64,000 nt of DNA, from contig CAXXFU010000002.1 of NCBI GenBank assembly GCA_963675235.2, positions 248,001 to 312,000 of the forward strand, written 5' to 3'. The notes beneath the pieces are model-generated. The model worked only from the letters and a program-made list of their open reading frames with translations, ran no database searches and was not told where the DNA came from. The translations under genes and the position numbers were made by a program. Below, in pieces: positions 42,396-52,165 of this stretch (its first letter is position 1; each line of letters begins with the position of its first letter). This DNA comes from JAHJQZ01 sp963675235 (lineage in GTDB: Bacteria > Pseudomonadota > Alphaproteobacteria > Rhizobiales > Devosiaceae).

Positions 42396-43421
42396 ATGAG
42401 GAACGGACGTCGTCAACCCGAGCGCAAACAGAAGATCACGCTGGCCGAGGTTGCCAAGCTCGCGGGCGTCAGCGAGATCACCGTGTCGCGTGTGTTGAGG
42501 AACAAGGGGTCGATTGCCGAGGCAACGCGTGAGAAGGTGATAAAGGCGGTGGTGGAAACCGGATACGTGCCCAACCGTCTCGCCGGTTCCCTGGCATCCG
42601 CCGATTCCAACCTGTGCGGGGTCATCATCCCGTCGCTGTCCAATATTGTCTTTCCTGAAGTGCTGCGCGGAATTCATGACGTTCTCGATCCAACCGGCAT
42701 CCAGCCGGTGGTCGGGGTCACCCAGTATGACCCGGATGCCGAAGAGCAATTGGTGCGCTCGCTTCTGGCATGGAAACCGCAGGCCATGCTCATCGTCGGT
42801 CTCGACCACACCGAGGCGACGCGGCAGATGCTGAAGAACTGCGAAGTGCGTGTCGCCGAGCTGATGGACATCGATTCCGATCCCATCGACATTGCCGTCG
42901 GCATGTCGCACCGCAGTGCCGGCGAGGATACCGCCCGCCATCTCATCGAACGCGGCTATCGTCGTTTCGGCTATGTCGCTCACGACTGGGCCTCCGACCG
43001 GCGCGCGCTGCTGCGCCATGAGGGACTGCGCAAGGTCCTTGTCGAGAGCGGTCTTTCCCTTGTCGATCAGGAACTGTTCAGTGGCCCCACCTCCGCCATG
43101 GCCGGGCGGCAGGCGCTGGCCAGTCTGCTGGCCCGGACGCCGGATATCGACGTCGTGGTTTTCTCCAATGACGACATGGCCATAGGCGGGGTTTTCCACT
43201 GTCTGGCCGAAGGAATTGTGCTCAAGGACGACCTGGCCATTTTCGGCTTCAACGGTCTCGAGCTCGGCAGCGCCCTGCCGCAGCCGCTGTCGACCATTCG
43301 CTCGCACCGCTTCGATGTCGGTCGGATCGCGGCCGAGAAGGTTCTCGAAAGCCCGGAACGCGGCGATACGTCGGTCATCATCGATACCGGATATGAAATC
43401 GTTGCCGGCGGGACGGCCTGA
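42396..43421 (+). CDS. LacI-family transcriptional regulator
   Basis: The N-terminal helix-turn-helix (LAEVAKLAGVSEITVSRVLRNKGSIAEATREKV) is followed by a periplasmic-binding-protein-like sugar sensor domain (NLCGVIIPSLSNIVFPEVLRGI; FSNDDMAIGGVFHCL; LAIFGFNGLELGSALPQPLSTI). It resembles GntR-type gluconate repressors of the LacI family. The ATG at 42396 is likely; a GTG at 42369 is also in frame. It is directly upstream of a short-chain dehydrogenase gene on the same strand, a possible target. Confidence 0.88.
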   Translation: MRNGRRQPERKQKITLAEVAKLAGVSEITVSRVLRNKGSIAEATREKVIKAVVETGYVPNRLAGSLASADSNLCGVIIPSLSNIVFPEVLRGIHDVLDPTGIQPVVGVTQYDPDAEEQLVRSLLAWKPQAMLIVGLDHTEATRQMLKNCEVRVAELMDIDSDPIDIAVGMSHRSAGEDTARHLIERGYRRFGYVAHDWASDRRALLRHEGLRKVLVESGLSLVDQELFSGPTSAMAGRQALASLLARTPDIDVVVFSNDDMAIGGVFHCLAEGIVLKDDLAIFGFNGLELGSALPQPLSTIRSHRFDVGRIAAEKVLESPERGDTSVIIDTGYEIVAGGTA

Positions 43422-43495
43422 CGGTTAGGCCGGCGGACCGGCAAATGGTCCGGCATCGAACACCAGAAAATTGGCGAGACGAAAGAGGGATCGAA

Positions 43496-44338
43496 ATGCA
43501 TCAGGCAATCAGCAAGGGACATATCGCCGTCGTCACCGGCGGCGCTTCCGGCATCGGTCTGGCCGCCGCGCGGCGCCTGCTGTCCGAAGGCATGGTGGTG
43601 GTGATCGTCGACCTGCCGGGTGACAAACTCAACGCGGCGCGAGCCCTGCTCATCGGAGAAGGCGCGGCCGAGGACAGTGTTTTCGCCCTGGCAGCCGATG
43701 TCGGCGACGAGGTGCAGCTCAAGGCGCTCGAAGCCAGTGTCACAAAGGAAATCGGGCCGGTCAGCGTGCTGATGAACAATGCCGGCATGCAGCCGGGCAG
43801 CTCGATCCTCGATGCCGAGAACAACTGGCGGCGGATCATCGACGTCAACATGTGGGGCATCATTCGCGGGGCGCAGATCTTTGCGCCGGGCATGATCGCT
43901 TCGGGTCGGCCGGCGCTGATCATCAATACCGGCTCCAAGCAAGGCATCACCACGCCGCCCGGCGATCCGGCCTACAATGTCTCCAAGGCCGGCGTGAAGG
44001 TATTCACCGAACAGTTGCAGCATGAATTGCGCAACATCGCCGGCTGCCAGGTCGAGGCAAAGCTGTTCATTCCTGGGTTCGTCTTCACGCCGCTGACGGC
44101 GCATGGACGCACCGAGAAACCGGCGGGCGCCTGGACGCCGGAGCAGACGGTCGCCTTCCTGTTCGAGTCTCTGGAACGGGACGATTTCTACATTCTGTGC
44201 CCGGACGGCGAGGTTGATCGTCCGACCGATGAAAGGCGCATTGCCTGGGCTGCCGGCGACATCGTCGAGAACCGGGCGCCGCTGTCGCGCTGGCACAAGG
44301 ATTATGGCGACGCCTTCAAGGCCTGGCTCGAGAGCTGA
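43496..44338 (+). CDS. Short-chain dehydrogenase/reductase
   Basis: This classical NAD(P)-dependent oxidoreductase has 280 residues from the ATG at 43496, which follows an AGAGGGA site. It shows the cofactor motif TGGASGIGLA, the NNAG block (LMNNAGMQPG), and the catalytic Y-x-x-x-K (AYNVSKAG) with an upstream serine in NTGSKQG. The substrate is unknown. Its position 75 bases after the LacI-type regulator suggests a small sugar- or polyol-related unit. Confidence 0.87.
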   Translation: MHQAISKGHIAVVTGGASGIGLAAARRLLSEGMVVVIVDLPGDKLNAARALLIGEGAAEDSVFALAADVGDEVQLKALEASVTKEIGPVSVLMNNAGMQPGSSILDAENNWRRIIDVNMWGIIRGAQIFAPGMIASGRPALIINTGSKQGITTPPGDPAYNVSKAGVKVFTEQLQHELRNIAGCQVEAKLFIPGFVFTPLTAHGRTEKPAGAWTPEQTVAFLFESLERDDFYILCPDGEVDRPTDERRIAWAAGDIVENRAPLSRWHKDYGDAFKAWLES

Positions 44339-44389
44339 CTCCGGGGGGAGAGGTATGGCCGGTCCGGCGGGGGCCGGGCCGGCTGTGCC

Positions 44390-46600
44390 TTATTCGGCCG
44401 GACCGTGCATGCGGCGGGCCACCGGCAGGTTGGGCAGCAGCGACACGAGCCGATAGGCCAGGGCTTCGACCGGCTTGCGGAAACGCCATTCCACGGCCCA
44501 AGAAAACGCCATGGCCAGGACGAGGGTTGCACCAAGCGCCGTGATGACGTTCATCTCCGGCGGCACATGGGGTCCGAGCGCTGCCATCAGCGTCAGCCCG
44601 AGCGTTTCGTGCAGCAGATACCACGAATAGGAGACGAGCCCTGCCTGGATCAGCAGCGGCCCGATGACCGGCGGTACCGGCAGGGGCTTGCGGTCGGCAA
44701 ACCTTAGGAAGGCGAACATCAGCACGGCGAAAACCGAGATGGTGACAATAGCGTCGATCGCCCCGGTCGGGCGCAGGTAGGAACTGCCATAGCTGTCGAC
44801 GGCCAGCACCAGCACCATGGCGGCACCATTGAGCGTCAGCCCCATGTCGGTTGCCATGGCATTCGTCCGCCGCATGAACAACAGGATGCCGAAGGCGAAG
44901 AATGGCAGGTAGGGCGCCAGTCCGAACACCCGCAGCAGGTTTGTCGGCGAGGCGCCGCCACTCGCCGGCAGGATCAGCGTCATCGCCACCCATAAACTGG
45001 CGAGCGCCACGGCGAGATAGGAGAATAGCCGCGCCAGTTTCTCACCGGTGCCGAAGACGGCGGCCATCAGCGCCAGCAGTACGTAGAACCTCACCTCGGC
45101 GGCGATCGACCAGAAGGAGCCGTTGACCCATTCGCCTGCCTCGCCGAACAGGATCAGGTTGAGGCCGAGATCGAAAAGCGTTGCCGGCTGCTCGTGGTAG
45201 TTGACGGCGGGCACGCTTGGCACCGGGGCGAACATGGCGAAGATGAACAGCCCGACAGCCGCCGCGATGAAGGCCGGATAGAGCCGCGAGATGCGCCGGG
45301 CGAAGAAGCGCCGCACGCTTTCCGACCGATTCAGGGTCAGAAAGATGCAATAGCCGGAGATGACGAAGAAGAAGAACACGCCGATCCAGCCGAACCCAAC
45401 CGGCATGGGAACGGGACCGGCCATGTTGAGCGCCTCGTGCGGCAGGCGTGCCGTGTAGTGATAGAGCGCCACCAGAAGGATGGCGAGGCCGCGGAACATG
45501 TCGAGCGTCGGGTCGCGGCCATTGGCAAGTGCTTCTGCCTTTGCTGCGGCACGCGCCCGGGCGCGGGCGTTGAGCCAGCGCGTCAGCGGTCGTTCGAGCA
45601 CGACATGGGCGATGACCGAGCCGATGATGGCGAAGCCGAGCGTCACCGGCACGAACAGCCAGCCGAGCGCGACCTTGCCGAACACCAGTGCCATCAGGTT
45701 CACCGAGAACGGGTGCGAGAGATAAAGCGCATAGGAGGCGTCGCCCATGAGCACGGCGCTGCGCCCGACGGCGCCCCTTGCCATGTAGCCGGAGGCGGCC
45801 GTGCCGCAAACGATCAGCGCCGCCGGAATGCCGTACAGCAGCGGCCGGGCGAAATCGCTCTCGAACATCAGGAACGGCGCGGCAGCGAGGCCGGCGATGC
45901 CAAGCGCGATCACCTGGATGGCCAAACGCTGCGGCAGCCGCCAGCCCTTGGCAAAACCGTAGGCGATGAGCATGCCGACGGCGAATTCGAGCACAAGCGG
46001 ATTGGTCCAGAAGCGGATCTGCACCATTTCGTCGGGCACGAACACGTGCAGGCCGGCGAGAACGGTGAACAGTGCCGCAAGCCCCGGCACGCCGATGCGG
46101 CGCGGGAACAGCAACGCGATCGAAAACAGGGCGTAAAAGAACATCTCGTAGTTGAGTGTCCAGCCGAGCTTCAGCACCGGCTGGATGAGATGTTCGGTGT
46201 TCATCCACGGCAGGAAGACGATTGAGGCAAGGATCTGGGCCGGATCGAGCGCATTGACGTTGATCCGGCCCGGAAACAGTACGATGGCGACAAGCATCAG
46301 GCCCGTGAACAGCCAGTACAGAGGCACCAGCCGAACGATGCGGCGTATCAGGAAGCTGGTCTGGGCGCCCGGCTTGCCGAAGTCCTCGGCCGAGACGAAG
46401 AACATGATGAAGCCGGATATGACGAAGAAAATATCGACACCGGCCTCCCAGGGCAGGAAGGCAAAGGCGGCTTCGGCGCCCTTCGGCAGGAAGGCGAAGG
46501 TTTCGCCCTCGTGGATCAGATGGCCGAACAGCACCAGAAATGCTGCGGCAAAGCGCAGCACTTGCAGGCCTTCCAGGCGAACACGGCCGTTGACGGACAT
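44390..46600 (-). CDS. Tandem double acyltransferase-3 membrane protein
   Basis: The 736-residue protein contains two complete AT3 (OafA-like) domains in one chain. The first begins LEGLQVLRFAAAFLVLFGHL near residue 9, with GVDIFFVISGFIMFF. The second begins LDMFRGLAILLVALYHYT near residue 366, with GWIGVFFFFVISGYCIFL, FWSIAAEVRFYVLLALM, and a C-terminal LLHETLGL block. Each has its own segment-1 R-x10-H motif, giving about twenty membrane segments in total. Usual AT3 proteins have one such domain of 350-400 residues, alone or with an SGNH domain. The ATG at 46600 is chosen by the start of similarity; an in-frame start at 46681 exists. Its acceptor glycan is unknown. Confidence 0.85.
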   Translation of the reverse strand: MSVNGRVRLEGLQVLRFAAAFLVLFGHLIHEGETFAFLPKGAEAAFAFLPWEAGVDIFFVISGFIMFFVSAEDFGKPGAQTSFLIRRIVRLVPLYWLFTGLMLVAIVLFPGRINVNALDPAQILASIVFLPWMNTEHLIQPVLKLGWTLNYEMFFYALFSIALLFPRRIGVPGLAALFTVLAGLHVFVPDEMVQIRFWTNPLVLEFAVGMLIAYGFAKGWRLPQRLAIQVIALGIAGLAAAPFLMFESDFARPLLYGIPAALIVCGTAASGYMARGAVGRSAVLMGDASYALYLSHPFSVNLMALVFGKVALGWLFVPVTLGFAIIGSVIAHVVLERPLTRWLNARARARAAAKAEALANGRDPTLDMFRGLAILLVALYHYTARLPHEALNMAGPVPMPVGFGWIGVFFFFVISGYCIFLTLNRSESVRRFFARRISRLYPAFIAAAVGLFIFAMFAPVPSVPAVNYHEQPATLFDLGLNLILFGEAGEWVNGSFWSIAAEVRFYVLLALMAAVFGTGEKLARLFSYLAVALASLWVAMTLILPASGGASPTNLLRVFGLAPYLPFFAFGILLFMRRTNAMATDMGLTLNGAAMVLVLAVDSYGSSYLRPTGAIDAIVTISVFAVLMFAFLRFADRKPLPVPPVIGPLLIQAGLVSYSWYLLHETLGLTLMAALGPHVPPEMNVITALGATLVLAMAFSWAVEWRFRKPVEALAYRLVSLLPNLPVARRMHGPAE

Positions 46601-46726
46601 GTGTGTGCTATCCTCGTTTCGGTCAGGAGTGTCGGGCCTGTCGCTTAAGGACGGGCAAATTCCCGGCTGTCCTGCCGTCATCTGTTGTGTGTGGTGAATG
46701 AAGTCTTGCTATCGGGAGGTGCCGCA

Positions 46727-47299
46727 ATGCTCATTCTTGTCCTGGGCCTGATCCTGTTTTTTGGCCCCCATTGCCTCAAGATGCTCATTCCAGGAACCCG
46801 TGCCGCCTTCATCGAGAAGCGGGGCGAGGGACCATGGAAAGGCATGGTCGCGCTCTTGTCGGTAGCCGGCATCGGCCTGATGATCTGGGGCTGGATATCC
46901 TATCGCTGGCAGGCGCCCGATCTCTATATGCCGCCGGATTGGGGTGTGCATGCTGCCGCCGTGCTCAATTTCGTCGGCCTGGTGCTGCTTGCCGTGTCGG
47001 GCGGGCCGGTCGGCCGCATCAAGGCGTTTGTCGTTCATCCCATGGCCTTCGGCGTTGCCGCATGGGGCATCGGGCACCTTTTCGCCAATGGCGATCTGGC
47101 CTCGGTGCTGCTGTTCGGCGCCTGGTCGCTCTACGCGATTGCTTCGGTGCTGGCGTCGTTTTTGCGCGGCGACCCCAGACCTCAGTTCGAATCCTCGAAA
47201 AGCGATATCGGCGGCATTGTCGGCGCTCTGGTGATCTACCTGGTGCTGGTCTATTTCCTGCACGGTTTCCTGTTCGCCAGCACGCCTCCGGTGATCTAG
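46727..47299 (+). CDS. NnrU-like membrane protein
   Basis: From the ATG at 46727 the product has 190 residues and about six hydrophobic segments. The NnrU family pattern is clear (LVLGLILFFGPHCLKML, then WKGMVALLSVAGIGLMIWGW, and HPMAFGVAAWGIGHLFANGDLASVLLFG). NnrU was first found beside nitric oxide reductase genes in denitrifiers, but no denitrification gene is in this window. It is divergent from the double acyltransferase gene. Confidence 0.85.
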   Translation: MLILVLGLILFFGPHCLKMLIPGTRAAFIEKRGEGPWKGMVALLSVAGIGLMIWGWISYRWQAPDLYMPPDWGVHAAAVLNFVGLVLLAVSGGPVGRIKAFVVHPMAFGVAAWGIGHLFANGDLASVLLFGAWSLYAIASVLASFLRGDPRPQFESSKSDIGGIVGALVIYLVLVYFLHGFLFASTPPVI

Positions 47300-47499
47300 T
47301 CGCAAGCGGCTCGGACAGCGGGACAATCCTGTCATGGCGCCGCCGCGGTGGCGTCGGGCAATGTGGGGCTTTGCAGCCGTTGACCAGCGGCCGGATGCAG
47401 TCGCGGCTACGGTGGGTTTGTGCATGCGCGTTGACGAATTGCATTCCGCTGCGCGCCTGACTATTGTGCCGCCGAATTCAAACGCCGAGTGACCAGAAA

Positions 47500-48213
47500 A
47501 TGTCCGAAGAATCGCTGTTCCGCGAAATTGATGAGGATTTGCGCGCCGATCGACTGCGTACCCTGTGGCGGCGGTTCGGACCCTACGTCATCGGCGCAGC
47601 CGTTGCCGTGGTCCTGCTCGTTGCGGTCAACGAGGGCTGGGCATGGTGGCAGCAGTCAAATGCGGCGCGTTCGTCGGACGCGCTCTACGTGGCGCTCGAC
47701 GCAGCCCAGGAGGGTGATGTCGAAGCGGCGCTCGAGGCGCTCGGTCCGGTCGAGGAAACCGGTTCGGGACAATATCCTGTGCTGGCAAAGTTCGCCGAAG
47801 CGGCGTTTCTCGCCGAGCAGGGCAACTCCGAGGAAGCGGTTGCCGTTTATGACGGACTTGCCGCCTCGCTGAGCGAATTGCGTCTGCGTGAACTGGCGCT
47901 GGTGCTTGCCGCCTTCAATCTGGTCGATTCCGCTGATGTCGATAGCGTCGAGACCCGCATCAATGGCCTGATCGCCTCCGGTTCGCCGCTGGCCGGCGCT
48001 GCCCGCGAGGCGCTCGGCCTGGCACAATACAAGGCAGGCCAGGCCAATGCCGCGCTGGCAACGTTCAAGGCAGCCGATGCCGACGCCAATGCGACCAACG
48101 ATCTCAAGGCGCGCGTCAACGTCTATATCGCCCAGCTCGAGGCCGAAGGCGCGGTTGCGCCGGGCGTCGATGCCGCCACGGGCGATGCGTCTGCTGCCGA
48201 AGCGACGAACTGA
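47500..48213 (+). CDS. TPR-like membrane-anchored protein (YfgM-like)
   Basis: The 237-residue protein from the ATG at 47500 has a short cytoplasmic start (LFREIDEDLRADRLRTLWRRF), a single membrane segment (YVIGAAVAVVLLVAV) and an alanine-rich periplasmic helical-repeat domain. The layout matches the YfgM-type tetratricopeptide-like family. As in many proteobacteria it is followed by der (35-base gap). In E. coli YfgM is an accessory of the Sec translocon and its chaperones; that role here is inference. Confidence 0.8.
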   Translation: MSEESLFREIDEDLRADRLRTLWRRFGPYVIGAAVAVVLLVAVNEGWAWWQQSNAARSSDALYVALDAAQEGDVEAALEALGPVEETGSGQYPVLAKFAEAAFLAEQGNSEEAVAVYDGLAASLSELRLRELALVLAAFNLVDSADVDSVETRINGLIASGSPLAGAAREALGLAQYKAGQANAALATFKAADADANATNDLKARVNVYIAQLEAEGAVAPGVDAATGDASAAEATN

Positions 48214-48248
48214 CATAACCGGCGCCGGCAACGGCGGGAGTCCAATAC

Positions 48249-49682
48249 ATGAGCGTTGTCGTCGCTATTGTCGGCCGACCCAATGTCGGCAAGTCGACGC
48301 TGTTCAACCGGCTGGTCGGCAAGAAGATCGCGCTTGTCGATGATACGCCGGGCGTGACTCGTGATCGCAGGCTTGCCCGGGGCCGGATCGGCGGCCTGTT
48401 CTTCGACGTGCTCGATACGGCCGGATACGAAGATGCCACCGACCAGAGCCTCGAGGCGCGCATGCGTCTTCAGACCGAGGCGGCGATCAACGAAGCCGAC
48501 ATCATCCTGTTCATGATCGATGCCCGCGCCGGTGTGACCCCGCTCGATGCGCATTTCGCCCGCATCCTCAGGAAGGCTGGCAAGGACGTGCACCTTGTCG
48601 CCAACAAGGCCGAATCCAAGGCTGCCGATGCCGGGCTCACCGATGCCTACAGTCTCGGATTCGGGGAGGCGATCGCGCTATCGGCCGAACACGGGCTTGG
48701 ACTTGGTGATCTTTATGCCATCGTCTCCGAGGCCGTCGAAAAGGTAGAAGCCGATAGAAGCGAGGCGGAAGAAGCCGAGGCCGCCGATATGCCAGCCTTC
48801 GATGTCGCCATTTCCGGCGAGATCGATGAAGAGGAAGCCAATAGGCGTTGGGATCCGACGCGCCCGCTCAACGTGGCTATCATCGGTCGCCCCAATACCG
48901 GCAAGTCGACGCTGATCAACCGCCTTGTTGGGGACGAACGGCTGCTGACCGGTCCGGAAGCCGGCATCACCCGCGACTCGATCCTGGTGCCCTGGGAGCA
49001 TGATGGCCGGGTCATCAACCTGGTCGACACTGCCGGCATGCGCCGTAAGGCCAAGGTGCAGAAAAAGCTCGAAAAGCTCGCCGTCTCGGATTCGCTCAGG
49101 TCGCTGCAATATGCCGAGGTCGTCATCGTCATGCTCGATGCCACCATGCCATTCGAGAAGCAGGACCTGCAGTTGATCGACCTTGTCGAGCGCGAGGGCA
49201 GGGCGGTGGTCATCGCACTCAACAAGTGGGATCTGGTCGAGGAAAAGCAGAAGGTCCTCAGCGAGCTCAAGGAGATGTGCGGGCGCCTGCTGCCGCAATT
49301 GAGCGGTGTGCCGATGGTGACCTTCTCCGGCCTCAAGGGTATCAATATCGATCGGCTGATGCAGGCGGTGTTCGATGCCGAGCGCGTGTGGAACGTTCGT
49401 ATCTCGACGGCCCGGCTCAACCGCTGGCTCGACGACATGCTGTCCGCGCATGCGCCGCCGGCGGTGGGCGGCAGGCGGCTGAAGATGCGCTACATCACAC
49501 AGGTCAAGGCGCGGCCGCCGACCTTCGCCGTCTTTGCCTCGCGCCCCGATGTGGTGCCGGCGGCCTACAAGCGTTACCTCGTTCACGGATTACGCAAGGC
49601 TTTCGGTCTCGGCGGCGCACCCATTCGCCTGATGTTGCGCGGTGGTGAAAACCCCTATGCAAACAGGAAGAAGAAGCGCTGA
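48249..49682 (+). CDS. der: Ribosome biogenesis GTPase Der (EngA)
   Basis: Der has two successive GTPase domains and a KH-like C-terminal domain and acts in 50S subunit assembly. The 477-residue protein shows G1 GRPNVGKST near residue 9 and a second G1 GRPNTGKST near residue 215. The G3 DTAGYE/DTAGMRRK blocks, the G4 NKAE/NKWD blocks, and the C-terminal KMRYITQVKARPPTF signature are all present. The linker between domains is acidic (EEAEAADM). The start context is normal and the length typical. Confidence 0.96.
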   Translation: MSVVVAIVGRPNVGKSTLFNRLVGKKIALVDDTPGVTRDRRLARGRIGGLFFDVLDTAGYEDATDQSLEARMRLQTEAAINEADIILFMIDARAGVTPLDAHFARILRKAGKDVHLVANKAESKAADAGLTDAYSLGFGEAIALSAEHGLGLGDLYAIVSEAVEKVEADRSEAEEAEAADMPAFDVAISGEIDEEEANRRWDPTRPLNVAIIGRPNTGKSTLINRLVGDERLLTGPEAGITRDSILVPWEHDGRVINLVDTAGMRRKAKVQKKLEKLAVSDSLRSLQYAEVVIVMLDATMPFEKQDLQLIDLVEREGRAVVIALNKWDLVEEKQKVLSELKEMCGRLLPQLSGVPMVTFSGLKGINIDRLMQAVFDAERVWNVRISTARLNRWLDDMLSAHAPPAVGGRRLKMRYITQVKARPPTFAVFASRPDVVPAAYKRYLVHGLRKAFGLGGAPIRLMLRGGENPYANRKKKR

Positions 49683-49782
49683 GTTAAGGTCGCACTTCAC
49701 ATGAAGTTCGGGCGTTTGGGACGGCTGAATCCGTCCATGCTCCGGATCGCAGGAGATCGGTCGCCGGAGGCCGTCCAGCCGC

Positions 49783-50514
49783 TCACAAGGGTTCGGTGCT
49801 GCCCATGCCGATGTCGACCAGCATGCCGGTTTCGCCGTAGGCCGGGGTCACCATGTCGACAAGGCGCGGGGCGATCTCTTCCGGAGCGGGCAGGGTCTGG
49901 GGATCCTCGCCCGGCATCGCCTGGGCGCGCATGGCGGTCCTGACGAGGCCCGGATAGACGATGTTGGCTTTGACGCCAGTCGCCTCCATCTCTGCGGCAT
50001 AAGCCTTGACCAGCACGTCGAGGGCCGCCTTGGAGGAGGCGTAAAGGCCCCAGTAGGCCTTGGTCCGTCTGGCAGCGCCCGAAGACACCATGACGACACG
50101 CCCGGCATCGGACTGACGCAGCAACAGATCCATCGAGCGGATCAGGCGGTAATTGGCGGTGACATTGACGGCGAAGGTCGTCTCGAACTTCTTCGGGTCG
50201 ATATGAGCGACCGGGCTCAAAACACCGAGCAGGCCGGCATTGCCGATCAGGCCGTCGAGTTTGCCCCAGCGTTCGTGAATGGCGGCGCCGAGCCGGTCGA
50301 TGCCGGCATAATCGGTCAGGTCGAGCGGCACCAACGTTGTCGTTCCGCCCGCAGCCTGGATGATGTCGTCGACCTCCTCGAGGCCGCCGACAGTACGGGC
50401 CACGGCAATGACATGAGCGCCACGGGCGCCGGCATTGCGGGCGGCGGCGGCTCCAATGCCTCGCGAAGCCCCGGTGATCAGGACAACGCGTCCTTCAAGG
50501 TCTTTCTCAGTCAT
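49783..50514 (-). CDS. Short-chain dehydrogenase/reductase
   Basis: The 243-residue oxidoreductase has ITGASRGIGAAAAR, GNAGLLG, the serine block MVSSGAARR and the catalytic YASSKAALD. It lies 55 bases downstream of purF on the same strand, the order seen in many Hyphomicrobiales genomes. The substrate is unknown; it is unlike the fabG gene at the window end. Confidence 0.88.
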   Translation of the reverse strand: MTEKDLEGRVVLITGASRGIGAAAARNAGARGAHVIAVARTVGGLEEVDDIIQAAGGTTTLVPLDLTDYAGIDRLGAAIHERWGKLDGLIGNAGLLGVLSPVAHIDPKKFETTFAVNVTANYRLIRSMDLLLRQSDAGRVVMVSSGAARRTKAYWGLYASSKAALDVLVKAYAAEMEATGVKANIVYPGLVRTAMRAQAMPGEDPQTLPAPEEIAPRLVDMVTPAYGETGMLVDIGMGSTEPL

Positions 50515-50569
50515 CGGTTTCCCTGCTCGGTCCTAACTGGCATTCGGCCCCGTGGATTCGGGAGCTGCC

Positions 50570-52084
50570 TTAGCCGGCTTCCCTCAGCAGCGACATCTTC
50601 TTGGGATCGGCGCGCCTCTCGCCATTGAGGTCGGTCAGCGTCGTAGGGTAGTCGCCTGTGAAGCAATGATCGGAGAATTGTGGCGTGGCATTGTCGCGCG
50701 CAATGCCGCCGACAGCGTCGTAAAGCCCCTCGATCGACAGGAAGGCGAGGCTGTCGACGCCGACGTGACGCGCCATGTCCTCGAGGTTCTCGAACTGGTT
50801 GGCGATCAGCTTGTCCGGGTCGGGCGTGTCGATGCCGTAGTAGTCAGAATGAAGGATCATCGGGCTGGCGACGCGCATATGCACTTCCGCCGCCCCGGCT
50901 TCGCGGATCATCTGCACGATCTTGAGCGAAGTGGTGCCGCGCACGATCGAATCGTCGACAAGCACCACGCGCTTGCCCTCGATCTGCTCGCGATTGGCCG
51001 AATGCTTGAGCCGCACGCCGAAGGTGCGGATGTGCTGGCTCGGCTGGATGAAGGTGCGTCCGACATAGTGATTGCGGATGATGCCATATTCGAACGGAAT
51101 GCCGGACTGCTGGGCATAGCCAAGTGCTGCCGGTGTGCCGCCATCGGGTACGGGTACGACGACATCGGCATCGATCGCCGCCTCGATGGCGAGATTCTTG
51201 CCCATGTTCTTGCGGGCCGTGTAGACCGAACGCCCGGCGACGATCGAATCCGGCCGGGCGAAATAGACATATTCGAACAGGCAGACGCGTTCAGGCCGTG
51301 GCGGGAAGGGCTTGAAGCTCTCAATGGAGACCGAGCCGTCCGGCTGCGTCTCGCAGACGACCACTTCGCCATTCTCGACATCGCGCACGAACTTGGCGCC
51401 AATGATGTTGAGCGCGCAGGTTTCGGAGGCAAAGATCGGCTTGCCGTCGAGATCGCCCAGCACCAGCGGACGGATGCCGTTGGGATCGCGGGCGCCGATC
51501 AGCTTGGTGCGGGTCATTGCCACCATCGAATAGGCGCCTTCGAGGTGCTTGAGCGCGTCGATGAAGCGCTCGGCGGAATTCTTTGACTTTGAGCGGGCGA
51601 TCAGGTGCAGCACGACCTCGGAATCCGATGTCGACTGGCAGATGGCGCCGCCGGCGATGATCTCGCTTCTCAGCGTCAGTCCGTTGGTGATGTTGCCATT
51701 ATGGGCGATGGCGATGCCGCCGACCTCGAGTTCGGCGAAAAGCGGCTGGACATTGCGCAGCACCGTCTCGCCGGTGGTCGAATAGCGCACATGGCCCATG
51801 GCTGCCGGCCCGGGCAGCTTGGCGAGCGTATTGGGATCGGTGAAATTGTCGCCGACAAGGCCGAGACGCCGCTCGGCGTGGAACTGGGTGCCGTCGAAGG
51901 AGACGATGCCAACCGATTCCTGTCCGCGATGCTGCAAGGCGTGCAGCCCGAGCGCGGTCAGCGTCGCCGCTTCGGGGTGCCCCAGAATGCCGAACACGCC
52001 GCACTCCTCGCGCAGCGTGTCCCCGTCAAGATCGAATGCCCAATCGTCGCCGCAGTCCGGCGGGAGAGATTTGCTGGTGCTCAA
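50570..52084 (-). CDS. purF: Amidophosphoribosyltransferase
   Basis: PurF makes 5-phosphoribosylamine from PRPP and glutamine, the first committed step of purine synthesis. The 504-residue protein has a 27-residue propeptide before the nucleophile Cys28 (EECGVFGI), the class II glutaminase domain, and the PRPP-binding motif VVLVDDSIVRGTTS in the C-terminal phosphoribosyltransferase domain. The cvpA gene lies immediately upstream (81-base gap), as in the classic cvpA-purF pair. Confidence 0.96.
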   Translation of the reverse strand: MSTSKSLPPDCGDDWAFDLDGDTLREECGVFGILGHPEAATLTALGLHALQHRGQESVGIVSFDGTQFHAERRLGLVGDNFTDPNTLAKLPGPAAMGHVRYSTTGETVLRNVQPLFAELEVGGIAIAHNGNITNGLTLRSEIIAGGAICQSTSDSEVVLHLIARSKSKNSAERFIDALKHLEGAYSMVAMTRTKLIGARDPNGIRPLVLGDLDGKPIFASETCALNIIGAKFVRDVENGEVVVCETQPDGSVSIESFKPFPPRPERVCLFEYVYFARPDSIVAGRSVYTARKNMGKNLAIEAAIDADVVVPVPDGGTPAALGYAQQSGIPFEYGIIRNHYVGRTFIQPSQHIRTFGVRLKHSANREQIEGKRVVLVDDSIVRGTTSLKIVQMIREAGAAEVHMRVASPMILHSDYYGIDTPDPDKLIANQFENLEDMARHVGVDSLAFLSIEGLYDAVGGIARDNATPQFSDHCFTGDYPTTLTDLNGERRADPKKMSLLREAG

Positions 52085-52165
52085 CTCGAAGACCCTTGCC
52101 GATATCGGCCCTTTGGCGGACCGGATTTGGGTAAGCCCTTGTCTATCACGACCGGTGCCGGCCTG

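Noticed and set aside
45194..46225. A 343-residue open frame opposite the double acyltransferase
   Set aside because: The product is rich in His, Glu and Arg with no family signature; the opposite strand has strong membrane-protein coding signals.
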